From contig DGWK01000019.1 of assembly GCA_002395235.1 (NCBI GenBank), positions 1 to 52,521 on the forward strand: a stretch of DNA of 52,521 nt. The letters are read 5' to 3'. The notes beneath the pieces are model-generated. The model saw nothing but the letters and a program-made list of their open reading frames with translations, did not search any database and was not told the origin of the DNA. This document shows, piece by piece, positions 15,366 through 23,205 of the stretch. The stretch comes from Lachnospiraceae bacterium UBA4260. Lineage in GTDB: Bacteria; Bacillota; Clostridia; Lachnospirales; Lachnospiraceae. Made by a program: the position numbers and the translations under genes. The first letter of the stretch is position 1. Every line of letters begins with the position of its first letter.

Positions 15366-15428
15366 TGTGTCAGGGGGACGTATCAGGTGACACATAAAAT
15401 GTGTCACCTGATACGTCCCCCTGACACA
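15366..15428. repeat. 63-bp near-perfect palindrome, REP-like element
   Basis: The 30-nt arms at 15366-15395 and 15399-15428 are exact reverse complements around the 3-nt loop AAA. Each arm contains GTGTCAGGGGGACG. It sits between the EF-G-like terminator and the leuS promoter and codes for nothing. GTGTCAGGGGGACG-type palindromes resemble the mobile REP units moved by TnpA-REP (Y1) transposases; that link is from memory and not shown by the window, which has no transposase. No second copy was seen in the window. Confidence 0.85.
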
Positions 15429-15437
15429 ACTTCAGGT

Positions 15438-15467
15438 TTGACAAAGCTATAGCATGGGGATTAGAAT
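15438..15467 (+). promoter_or_regulatory. Promoter of leuS
   Basis: A perfect TTGACA (15438-15443) lies 18 bp from TAGAAT (15462-15467). It begins 10 bp after the palindrome. Confidence 0.7.
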
Positions 15468-15469
15468 GA

Positions 15470-15508
15470 ACAAGATGTTATTCTGCACTGAGTGGGATCA
15501 CATCTTGT
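15470..15508 (+). promoter_or_regulatory. Inverted repeat at the leuS transcription start (operator or leader hairpin)
   Basis: ACAAGATGT (15470-15478) and ACATCTTGT (15500-15508) are perfect complements separated by 21 nt. The left arm overlaps the predicted start site. A T-box leader is excluded, since only about 60 nt lie between start site and ATG. A repressor site or a short leader hairpin next to the ribosome site are the options. Confidence 0.45.
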
Positions 15509-15530
15509 ATCATTGCAAAGGAGTTTTTTC

Positions 15531-17933
15531 ATGAAATACGATTTTAAAAAGATTGAACCCAAGTGGCAGAAAAAGTGGGAAGACGCAAAACTTTTTGAGG
15601 CTAAGGACTTCAGCGACAAGCCCAAGTTCTACGGCCTGGTGGAGTTCCCCTATCCCAGCGGCGCCGGCATGCACGTCGGCCATATCAAAGCGTACAGCAG
15701 CATGGAAGTACTGTCGAGAAAGCGCAGGATGCAGGGCTACAATGTTCTGTTCCCCATCGGCTACGATGCTTTTGGCCTCCCCACGGAGAACTATGCGATC
15801 AAGACGAATACACACCCCAGAGTGATCACGGACGCCAATATCGCGAAATTCTCGAATCAGCTGCGCAGCGTAGGATTTTCTTTCGACTGGTCCAGAACAG
15901 TTGACACCTCCAAGGAGGATTATTACAGATGGACACAGTGGATCTTCCTCAAGCTGTTCGACAACGGACTCGTTTTCAGGGATAAGACACTGGTCAACTA
16001 TTGCCCTCACTGCAAGGTCGTTCTCTCCAATGAGGACAGTCAGGGCGGAAAGTGCGACATCTGCCACACGGATGTCATCCAGCTCCCCAAGGACGTCTGG
16101 TATCTTAAGATCACAGAATACGCGGACAAGCTCCTGAAAGGCCTTGACACGGTGGAATATCCCGAGGCCATCAAGCAGCAGCAGATCAACTGGATCGGCA
16201 AATCCACCGGCGCTTTCGTGAATTTCACGGTCGACGGCGTGGACGAAAAGCTTGAGATCTATACGACCCGTCCCGACACGCTGTTCGGCGTCACCTTCAT
16301 GGTAATGGCACCCGAGCACCCCATGATCGACAAGTATCAGGACCGCATCACCAATATGGACGCGATCAACGCCTACAGGGATGAGTGCGCAAAGAAGACC
16401 GAGTTCGAGAGAACCCAGCTTGTCAAGGACAAGACCGGTCTCATGATCGAGGGACTCGAGGCGGTCAACCCCGTCAACGGAAAGAAGATCCCGATCTTCA
16501 TCGCGGACTACGTAATGATGGGATACGGCACCGGCGCCATCATGGCGGTTCCCGCTCATGACCAGAGAGACTGGGATTTCGCCCACGCGTTCAATATTCC
16601 GATCATCGAGGTCATCAAGGGCGGCGATATCTCCAAGGAAGCCTATACCGGCGACGGAGAGATGGTGAACTCGGATTACCTCAACGGACTTACCAACAAG
16701 AAGGATTCCATTGCCAAAATGATCGGGATCCTCGAAGAGAAGGGAATCGGACACGCCGGCGTGCAGTTCAAGATGAAGGACTGGGCTTTCAACCGCCAGA
16801 GATACTGGGGAGAGCCTATTCCGCTGATCCACTGCCCTAAGTGCGGCGTTGTAGGCGTTCCTTACGAGGAACTCCCGCTCAGACTCCCCGAGGTCAAGGA
16901 CTTTGAACCCGGAGAGGACGGCAAGTCCCCTCTTGCCAAGATCCCGGAATTTGTGAACTGCACTTGCCCTAAGTGCGGCGGAGCGGCGCAGAGAGAGACA
17001 GACACCATGCCCCAGTGGGCAGGCAGTTCCTGGTACTTCCTCCGCTACTGCGACCCTCACAACGACAAGGCGTTCGCAGACATGGACAAGCTCAAATACT
17101 GGATGCCCGTAGACTGGTACAACGGCGGCATGGAGCATGTCACCAGACACCTGATCTACTCCAGATTCTGGCACCACTTCCTCTATGATATCGGCGAGGT
17201 CAACACCTCCGAGCCTTATTCCAAGCGCTCAGCGCAGGGCATGATCCTGGGCACGGACGGAGAGAAGATGAGTAAATCCAGAGGCAATGTGGTCGATCCG
17301 CTGGACATCGTCAACCAGTACGGCGCTGATACGCTCCGCGTATATGTTCTGTTCATGGGCGACTACGGCAGCGCAGCACCTTGGAACGACAGCTCCGTGA
17401 AGGGCTGCAGAAGATTCCTCGAGCGCGTGGCAGGTCTTACAGATCTCATCACCGACGAGAAGAAGAAAGTTTCTTATGAAACGCTTCTTCACAAGACCAT
17501 CAAGAAGGTCACGGACGATATCGAGGCCCAGAAGTTCAACACCGCCATCGCGGCGCTGATGACGCTGATCAATGAGATCTACAAAGAGGGCAGCATCTGC
17601 AAGGAAGACCTGGTGATCTTCCTCAAGCTCCTTTCTCCTTTCGCACCTCACATCACGGAGGAGATCTACGAAGTGATCGGCGGAGAGGGCTTCCTTACGG
17701 TTTCCGAGTGGCCCGAGTACGACGAGTCCAAGACCGTGGACGAGACGATCGAGGTCGGCGTCCAGGTCAACGGCAAGGTCCGCGCGGCGGTATCCATCCC
17801 GGCGGGCTGCGATAAGGACACGGCACTGGCGGCGGCAAGGGCCAATGAGAGAGTGGCGTCCTTTATCGAAGGCAAGAAGATCGTCAAAGAGATCTTTGTG
17901 CCCGGTAAGATCATCAACATTGTTGTGAAATAA
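15531..17933 (+). CDS. leuS: Leucyl-tRNA synthetase
   Basis: A class I synthetase that charges tRNA-Leu. The 800-residue length is normal for the bacterial form. The HIGH motif is HVGH (48-51) and the KMSKS motif is exact at 579-583. A Cys-rich zinc insertion (CPHC...CDIC) lies near residue 160, and the CP1 editing domain follows with TTRPDTLFG and GTGAIMAVPAHDQRD. A second Cys pair, CPKC, lies near residue 440, and the C-terminal domain ends in VPGKIINIVVK. The start at 15531 is preceded by AAAGGAG with 7-nt spacing; an in-frame ATG at 15492 lacks this and falls within the leader. The gene is monocistronic with its own promoter and terminator. No T-box is visible, which is unusual for a Firmicutes synthetase gene. 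Confidence 0.97.
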   Translation: MKYDFKKIEPKWQKKWEDAKLFEAKDFSDKPKFYGLVEFPYPSGAGMHVGHIKAYSSMEVLSRKRRMQGYNVLFPIGYDAFGLPTENYAIKTNTHPRVITDANIAKFSNQLRSVGFSFDWSRTVDTSKEDYYRWTQWIFLKLFDNGLVFRDKTLVNYCPHCKVVLSNEDSQGGKCDICHTDVIQLPKDVWYLKITEYADKLLKGLDTVEYPEAIKQQQINWIGKSTGAFVNFTVDGVDEKLEIYTTRPDTLFGVTFMVMAPEHPMIDKYQDRITNMDAINAYRDECAKKTEFERTQLVKDKTGLMIEGLEAVNPVNGKKIPIFIADYVMMGYGTGAIMAVPAHDQRDWDFAHAFNIPIIEVIKGGDISKEAYTGDGEMVNSDYLNGLTNKKDSIAKMIGILEEKGIGHAGVQFKMKDWAFNRQRYWGEPIPLIHCPKCGVVGVPYEELPLRLPEVKDFEPGEDGKSPLAKIPEFVNCTCPKCGGAAQRETDTMPQWAGSSWYFLRYCDPHNDKAFADMDKLKYWMPVDWYNGGMEHVTRHLIYSRFWHHFLYDIGEVNTSEPYSKRSAQGMILGTDGEKMSKSRGNVVDPLDIVNQYGADTLRVYVLFMGDYGSAAPWNDSSVKGCRRFLERVAGLTDLITDEKKKVSYETLLHKTIKKVTDDIEAQKFNTAIAALMTLINEIYKEGSICKEDLVIFLKLLSPFAPHITEEIYEVIGGEGFLTVSEWPEYDESKTVDETIEVGVQVNGKVRAAVSIPAGCDKDTALAAARANERVASFIEGKKIVKEIFVPGKIINIVVK

Positions 17934-17947
17934 GACATATGTCAGAA

Positions 17948-17976
17948 AGCCGGACCGGCAGCGGTCCGGCTTTTTT
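17948..17976 (+). terminator. Rho-independent terminator of leuS
   Basis: AGCCGGACC (17948-17956) pairs with GGTCCGGCT (17963-17971) around GGCAGC and leads into a T-run. Confidence 0.85.
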
Positions 17977-18040
17977 ATGGGGCGGAGGTGTCCCGGAGGG
18001 GGTAAAACGGGCAATCGCCGCAGTATTTGATTGTACATGA

Positions 18041-18076
18041 TTGACATAATTGCATTAAATGTATACAATTATGCAA
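18041..18076 (+). promoter_or_regulatory. Promoter of the gntR-icd operon with an overlapping palindromic operator
   Basis: TTGACA (18041-18046) and TACAAT (18064-18069) are 17 bp apart, a near-consensus promoter. The palindrome TGTATACA (18060-18067) overlaps the -10 box, and outer arms TTGCAT (18050-18055) and ATGCAA (18071-18076) are centred on almost the same point. GntR-FCD proteins often bind short palindromes with TGTATACA-like cores, so self-repression is likely (inference). Confidence 0.65.
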
Positions 18077-18148
18077 GATATTCTTCTCATCTGGAGAGAA
18101 GGAAAAATGGGGTAACAGGCGGGGCAGGGCCCGCAGAATGGAGATGAA

Positions 18149-18847
18149 ATGAACAGCGAGTATGACTTTAATAAAGAAGTCTCCGACAAGTATTCTCTGA
18201 GGGGAAGGGTGTTTCACAAGATCCGCAGCGATATTTTGAACGGGAGGTACAAGGAACACGAAGAACTTAAGGAGATACGGATCGGCAAAGAGCTTGGGGT
18301 ATCGAGAACGCCCGTGAGAGAGGCGCTCAGGCAGCTGGAACTGGAAGGACTTGTACAGATCATTCCCAACAGGGGAGCTTTTGTGACCGGAATTCAGGAA
18401 AATGACGTGCGCGATATCTACGCGATCCGTGCGCTGCTGGAAGGGCTTTGCGCGCGCTGGGCGACGGAGAGAATCACGCCGGAACAGCTGGAAGCCATGG
18501 AAGAGAATGTCTATCTGGCGGAATTCCACGCGGGAAAGGGGCATATGGAGCAGATGGCCGAGCTGGACAACCAGTTCCACCACATCCTCTATGACGCATG
18601 CGGCTCCAAGATGCTGGAGCATCAGCTGATCGATTATCACTCTTATGTGATGAGGATCCGCAGGAAGACCCTTTCGACCATAGAGAGAAGCACGGCCTCC
18701 AACAAGGAGCACAGGGCGATCATGGAGGCAATCCGTGCGGGAAAAGCGGATCTTGCAGAGCGGCTGGCCGGTGAGCATATGAAGAATGCTTACGAGAATA
18801 TGGTCAAGAACCGCCTGTATGATATATACAAAAATTCGGAGGACTAA
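18149..18847 (+). CDS. GntR family transcriptional regulator, FadR/FCD subfamily
   Basis: The 232-residue protein has an N-terminal winged helix (about residues 18-88) with the GntR signature LGVSRTPVREALRQLELEGLV and the wing PNRGAFV. An all-helical FCD domain follows with the metal/ligand residues Asp and His (ELDNQFHHILYDAC) and a second His set (KEHRAIMEAI) and (GEHM). FCD regulators sense small organic acids. It is 23 bp upstream of icd and shares its promoter, so icd is the obvious target and an organic acid such as citrate or isocitrate the obvious ligand; both are inferences. An operator-like palindrome lies in its own promoter. Confidence 0.9.
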   Translation: MNSEYDFNKEVSDKYSLRGRVFHKIRSDILNGRYKEHEELKEIRIGKELGVSRTPVREALRQLELEGLVQIIPNRGAFVTGIQENDVRDIYAIRALLEGLCARWATERITPEQLEAMEENVYLAEFHAGKGHMEQMAELDNQFHHILYDACGSKMLEHQLIDYHSYVMRIRRKTLSTIERSTASNKEHRAIMEAIRAGKADLAERLAGEHMKNAYENMVKNRLYDIYKNSED

Positions 18848-18870
18848 GTCACTCCGGGAAGGAGCAGAAC

Positions 18871-20085
18871 ATGCAGAAGATACAGATGACTACCCCTTTG
18901 GTGGAAATGGACGGAGACGAGATGACAAGGATCATCTGGAAGATGATCAAGGACGACCTCCTTCTCCCTTTTATTGATCTCAAGACAGAGTACTATGACC
19001 TGGGTCTTAAGAAGAGAGATGAGACGGACGACCAGATCACGATCGACTCCGCCGAGGCGACAAAAAAGTACGGCGTTGCTGTAAAATGCGCGACGATCAC
19101 GCCGAACGCCGCCAGAGTGGAGGAGTATAATCTCAAGAAAATGTACAAGAGCCCCAACGCGACGATCCGCGCGGCGCTGGACGGCACGGTGTTCAGAGCT
19201 CCTATCCTGGTTAAAGGTATCGACCCCTATGTGCGCACGTGGAAGAAGCCGATCACAATGGCCCGTCACGCCTACGGCGACGTCTACAAGAACGCCGAGA
19301 TCAAAGTTCCCGGAGCAGGTACGGCCGAGATCGTCTTTAAGGGAGAGAACGGCGAAGAGATCCGCAAGACGATCCACAAATTTACAGGCCCCGGCATCAT
19401 CCAGGGCATTCACAACACGGACCACTCCATTGAAGGTTTTGCCAGAAGCTGCTTCGAGTACGCGCTGAGCGTCAAGCAGGACCTGTGGTTCTCCGTCAAG
19501 GACACCATCTCCAAGACCTATGACACAAACTTCAAGGAGATCTTCCAGAAGCTGTATGATACCGAGTACAAGGCCAAATTCGACGAGATCGGCACCACTT
19601 ACTTCTACACGCTGATCGACGACGCCGTGGCCCGCGTTATGCGCTCCGAGGGCGGTTTTGTCTGGGCTCTCAAGAACTATGACGGCGACGTCATGAGCGA
19701 TATGATGGCGACCAGTTTCGGTTCCCTCGCCATGATGACGTCCATTCTGGTATCTCCGGCTGGTTACTTCGAGTATGAGGCCGCGCACGGAACGGTCCAG
19801 AGACACTACTACAAGCACCTCAAGGGAGAGAAGACCTCCACGAACTCCGTCGCGACCATCTTCGCATGGACCGGCGCGCTGAGAAAAAGAGGAGAGCTTG
19901 ACGGCAACAAGGAACTGATGGAGTTTGCGGACAAGCTCGACGAGGCGACACTGGAGACCATCGAATCCGGAAAGATGACCGGCGACCTGGCGCTGATCAC
20001 GAGGATCCCGGATGTGCAGAAACTCGGAACGGAAGAGTTCATCCTGGCTATCAGGGAGAACCTGGAGAAGAAGCTGTCTGTCTGA
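18871..20085 (+). CDS. icd: NADP-dependent isocitrate dehydrogenase, homodimeric type II
   Basis: Oxidatively decarboxylates isocitrate to 2-oxoglutarate, giving NADPH. The 404 residues follow the eukaryote-like type II family rather than the E. coli type: N-terminal EMDGDEMTRIIWK, the substrate loop SPNATIRAALDGTVFR with the phosphate-site Ser, DDAVARVMRSEGGFVWALKNYDGDV with metal-binding Asp residues, and the NADP region EAAHGTVQRHYY. The ribosome site AAGGAG precedes ATG. It is co-transcribed with the GntR regulator and ends in a strong terminator. No citrate synthase or aconitase gene is adjacent, so it probably serves glutamate synthesis and NADPH supply. Confidence 0.95.
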   Translation: MQKIQMTTPLVEMDGDEMTRIIWKMIKDDLLLPFIDLKTEYYDLGLKKRDETDDQITIDSAEATKKYGVAVKCATITPNAARVEEYNLKKMYKSPNATIRAALDGTVFRAPILVKGIDPYVRTWKKPITMARHAYGDVYKNAEIKVPGAGTAEIVFKGENGEEIRKTIHKFTGPGIIQGIHNTDHSIEGFARSCFEYALSVKQDLWFSVKDTISKTYDTNFKEIFQKLYDTEYKAKFDEIGTTYFYTLIDDAVARVMRSEGGFVWALKNYDGDVMSDMMATSFGSLAMMTSILVSPAGYFEYEAAHGTVQRHYYKHLKGEKTSTNSVATIFAWTGALRKRGELDGNKELMEFADKLDEATLETIESGKMTGDLALITRIPDVQKLGTEEFILAIRENLEKKLSV

Positions 20086-20106
20086 CAAAATATTGAAAAA
20101 TGAAAG

Positions 20107-20143
20107 GGAGTGTGAAGATTTCGGTCTTCACACTCCTTTTTTT
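20107..20143 (+). terminator. Rho-independent terminator of icd
   Basis: GGAGTGTGAAGA (20107-20118) pairs perfectly with TCTTCACACTCC (20125-20136) around TTTCGG and ends in TTTTTTT. It lies 27 bp from the convergent ABC-F gene. Confidence 0.9.
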
Positions 20144-20169
20144 CGAGATCGGGATGGAGTCCCGACTCG

Positions 20170-22173
20170 TCACATATTCTCGCTGAGCTCTTCCCACTGC
20201 TCATAGAGAGAGGCCAGCTCCTCCTCGAGGGCCTCCTTCTTTTTATTCAATTCGCCGAGTTTTGCGGCGTCCGAATAGTTCTCCGGAAGCGCCATCTTTT
20301 CCTCGAGCGAGGCGATCTCTTCTTCGGCGGACGCTATTTTGTCCTCGCACTTGCGCAGGTCATTGGCGGCCTTGCGCTGTCTGGCCTGTTCCTCCTTCTG
20401 CTGGGCCCAGCTCAGCTTTTCCGGGAAAGCGGGCGCTTTTGAGCCGGAGGAAACCGACGAAGAGGCGGGTGCGGCCTTTTCCTGCACGCCCTGGCCGTCC
20501 CGGTAGGCGTCCTGCAGGAGCACGTCCTCCACCTGGGCCGATTTTTCCAGATAGAAGTCGTAGTTTCCGATAAAGCGGTCCGGCGTCTTCTCCGAATTAT
20601 TGCCCGGGTAGTTTAAGAGGACAGTCTTTGTAAGGGACAAAATACGGCTGGCCGTATGGTTGATGAAATAGCGGTCATGCGACACGTACAGGACGGTCCC
20701 CTCGTAGGAGTTGAGGGCGTTCTCGAGCACTTCCTTGGAGACGAGGTCCAGGTGGTTGGTGGGCTCGTCGAGGATCAGGAAGTTGGCCTTGGAGAGCATG
20801 AGCTTGGCCAGCGAAACACGTCCCTTCTCGCCGCCGCTCAGGTCGCCGATCTGCTTGAAGACTTCTTCGCCCGTAAAGAGGAAGGAGGCGAGCAGGCTCC
20901 GGATCTGGGTGTTGGTCATGGAAGGGTACTCGTCGGAAATCTCCTCGAACACGGTCTTTTCATCGTGCAGCACGTGGTGCTCCTGGTCGTAGTAGCCGAT
21001 GTGGACATTGGTCCCGAGACGGATCACGCCCGTGTCGGGGGCGACCACTTCATTGAGGATCCCCAGGATCGTGGATTTGCCGGTGCCGTTGTCGCCGATC
21101 AGCGCCACGTGTTCGCCGCGCCGGATCTTGAAAGAGATGCCGGCAAACAATTTTTTGTCCCCGTAGGATTTGGAGAGGTCATCGACGGAGAGCACCTCGC
21201 GCCCGCTCTTTATGCAGGGCGTAAAGACCAGGTGCATGTCGTCGCGCAGCTCCACCGGTTTCTCCAGGACCTCCGTGCGCTGCAGCATTTTCTCGCGGCT
21301 CTCGGCACGCTTTATGGATTTCTCGCGGTTAAAGCGGCGGAGCTTCTCGATCACTTCCTCCTGGTGGCGGATCTGCGCCTGGTTGTTCATGTAGGCGTGG
21401 TACTGCTGCTCCCTGAGAGCTTTCTTGCGCTCGGCGTACACGGAATAATTGCCCCCGAACAGGGTGCTCTTTCCGTTTTCGATCTCGACGATCTTCGTGA
21501 CGGTCCTGTCCAGGAAGTAGCGGTCGTGGGAGACCACGAGCACCGTACCCTTATAGTTCATCAGATAGGTCTCGAGCCAGCGGATGCTGTTCATGTCCAG
21601 GTGGTTGGTGGGCTCGTCGAGCATGAGCAGGTCCGGCTTCTGTAAAAGGAGCTTGCCCAGGGCGACGCGCGTCTTCTGGCCGCCGGAGAGGGTGGACACT
21701 TTCTGCTCGAATTCCGAGGAGGCAAAGCCCAGGCCCTTGAGGACGCCCTGGACTTCTCCTTTGTAGGCGTAGCCGTTCTCCCGCTCAAAGCGGTGCAGAA
21801 GGTCTGTATACTCGGCGATCGTCTCGGTGAGCGCTTCCCCTTTGAGCACATCCATCTGGTGCTCGTACTCGGTGAGGCGCTTTTCCATATCGATCAGATA
21901 CTGTTTGACGGACAGCACTTCCTCGTACACGGTGCGCTCGGAGGAGAGCCCCTGGTTCTGCGCCAGGTACCCGTACGTGCAGTCTCGCTCGAAGGAGACG
22001 GTGCCCTGGTCGGGGACTTCCTGCCCGACGATGATGCGAAGAAGAGTCGTCTTCCCGGCTCCGTTGACGCCTATAATGGCGGCTTTGTCGCCTCTCTCGA
22101 GGTGAAAGGTGACGTCGCGAAGGACGATATTTTCGGGATATTCTTTACTTATGTGGTGACATGCAAGGATCAT
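20170..22173 (-). CDS. ABC-F family ATPase with C-terminal coiled coil (YdiF/Uup-like)
   Basis: A soluble protein of 667 residues with two ABC domains and no membrane segment. Walker A1 is GVNGAGKT (35-42), followed by LSGGQKTR and MLDEPTNHLD. Walker A2 is GDNGTGKS, followed by LSGGEKGR and ILDEPTNHLD. A charged inter-domain linker near 240-310 is the P-site tRNA interaction motif of ABC-F proteins, and the last 80 residues form a Lys/Glu coiled coil. ABC-F proteins act on the ribosome, as translation factors or for antibiotic protection; which one applies cannot be told here. It is divergent from rex, with its own promoter at 22272-22300. The ribosome site is weak (GAGAGAG). Confidence 0.9.
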   Translation of the reverse strand: MILACHHISKEYPENIVLRDVTFHLERGDKAAIIGVNGAGKTTLLRIIVGQEVPDQGTVSFERDCTYGYLAQNQGLSSERTVYEEVLSVKQYLIDMEKRLTEYEHQMDVLKGEALTETIAEYTDLLHRFERENGYAYKGEVQGVLKGLGFASSEFEQKVSTLSGGQKTRVALGKLLLQKPDLLMLDEPTNHLDMNSIRWLETYLMNYKGTVLVVSHDRYFLDRTVTKIVEIENGKSTLFGGNYSVYAERKKALREQQYHAYMNNQAQIRHQEEVIEKLRRFNREKSIKRAESREKMLQRTEVLEKPVELRDDMHLVFTPCIKSGREVLSVDDLSKSYGDKKLFAGISFKIRRGEHVALIGDNGTGKSTILGILNEVVAPDTGVIRLGTNVHIGYYDQEHHVLHDEKTVFEEISDEYPSMTNTQIRSLLASFLFTGEEVFKQIGDLSGGEKGRVSLAKLMLSKANFLILDEPTNHLDLVSKEVLENALNSYEGTVLYVSHDRYFINHTASRILSLTKTVLLNYPGNNSEKTPDRFIGNYDFYLEKSAQVEDVLLQDAYRDGQGVQEKAAPASSSVSSGSKAPAFPEKLSWAQQKEEQARQRKAANDLRKCEDKIASAEEEIASLEEKMALPENYSDAAKLGELNKKKEALEEELASLYEQWEELSENM

Positions 22174-22271
22174 TTATTTTCTCTCTCATTAAGGCCCCGT
22201 CCTCCCGGCTCTGCGGGGAGAAGGCCGGAACCTGTTTTTTAATTGTAAATACGGCCGTGCCGGTTCTCCTC

Positions 22272-22300
22272 ATGATATAAAAAATATAGTGATAAGTCAA
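22272..22300 (-). promoter_or_regulatory. Promoter of the first ABC-F gene
   Basis: On the minus strand, TTGACT (22300-22295) and TATCAT (22277-22272) are 17 bp apart. The leader of about 90 nt is GC-rich with several short self-complementary blocks (GGCCGG, CCGGC) but no clear T-run. Confidence 0.6.
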
Positions 22301-22361
22301 ACAAGCGAAAAAGGACCTCACTGGTCAAAACAGAGCGGGGAAGAGAGAGAGGTTTTGGGAA

Positions 22362-22390
22362 TTGACGTCATTTTACGGAATCGATATAAT
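22362..22390 (+). promoter_or_regulatory. Promoter of rex
   Basis: TTGACG (22362-22367) and a perfect TATAAT (22385-22390) are 17 bp apart, giving a short leader of about 34 nt. Confidence 0.75.
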
Positions 22391-22430
22391 AAAGACAGTT
22401 TAATAAATAAGAAAGGATATTACAGGCATC

Positions 22431-23069
22431 GTGGAAGAACGGGGGATTTCACAGGCAGTAATAGGACGACTGCCTCGTTATTACAGATACCTAGGCGACC
22501 TTAAGAACGAAGGTGTCGAGAGGATTTCCTCGCAGGAGCTGAGCAGGATCATGAACGTCACTGCTTCGCAGATCCGGCAGGATTTCAATAATTTCGGCGG
22601 TTTCGGGCAGCAGGGATACGGGTACAATACCAGCTATCTGTACGAAGAGATCGGCAAGATACTGGGGCTGAACAAGCAGCATGATATGATTCTGATCGGC
22701 GCCGGCAATCTGGGACAGGCCCTGGTCAATTACATGAATCTCAAGAACAGGGGATTTTCTTTCAAGGGAGCATTTGATGTCAATCCCGCGCTGCACGGCG
22801 CGAAAATCGCGAATGTGCCGATCTTTCCCATGGAACAGATGACGGGATTTATCAGAGAGAATAATATTGATATCGCGGTGCTTACGGTTCCGAAAGCTGC
22901 GGCCATTGAGATCACGCAGGTGCTGACGGAAACTCCGATCAAGGCAATATGGAATTTCGCCCATGTAGACCTTAAAGTGCCGGACAGGATTCAGGTGGAG
23001 AGCGTACATCTGCAGGACAGCCTGATGAAACTTTCTTATAACATACGGCGGTACGAAGACGAGAACTGA
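22431..23069 (+). CDS. rex: Redox-sensing transcriptional repressor Rex
   Basis: Rex binds DNA when NADH is low and releases it when the NADH/NAD ratio rises, controlling fermentation and redox genes. The 212-residue length is typical. The N-terminal winged helix has AVIGRLPRYYRYL and SQIRQDFNNFGGFGQQGYGY. The Rossmann domain has GAGNLGQAL (near residue 88), and the C-terminal swapped helix has IWNFAHVDLKVP and LSYNIRRYE. The start is GTG at 22431; AAAGGA lies 13 nt upstream, rather far, but no better start exists and the N-terminus matches the family. It is divergent from an ABC-F gene, and a GAAA-loop terminator follows. NfnAB, encoded later in the window, is a plausible regulon member, but I could not find a good Rex site there. 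Confidence 0.96.
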   Translation: MEERGISQAVIGRLPRYYRYLGDLKNEGVERISSQELSRIMNVTASQIRQDFNNFGGFGQQGYGYNTSYLYEEIGKILGLNKQHDMILIGAGNLGQALVNYMNLKNRGFSFKGAFDVNPALHGAKIANVPIFPMEQMTGFIRENNIDIAVLTVPKAAAIEITQVLTETPIKAIWNFAHVDLKVPDRIQVESVHLQDSLMKLSYNIRRYEDEN

Positions 23070-23101
23070 GAGCGCAGGGTGCCGGCGGAATGAGAAATTA
23101 C

Positions 23102-23138
23102 AAAGCCTTTTCCGGAGAAATCCGGGAAAGGCTTTCTT
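23102..23138 (+). terminator. Rho-independent terminator of rex
   Basis: AAAGCCTTTTCCGGA (23102-23116) pairs with TCCGGGAAAGGCTTT (23121-23135), one G-T wobble, around a GAAA tetraloop. CTT follows. Confidence 0.75.
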
Positions 23139-23205
23139 ATGCAACATGGCTCATTGCGCAGCAAACCCATGCGTGGACAGGATACAATCCGGCAAAGGAG
23201 AAACG

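Noticed and set aside
15429..15530. T-box riboswitch before leuS
   Set aside because: The leader is far too short and lacks the TGGnACCGCG motif.
23146..23205. Upstream start for nnr at 23146
   Set aside because: The 20 added residues do not fit the family, and the ribosome site AAAGGAG points to 23206.
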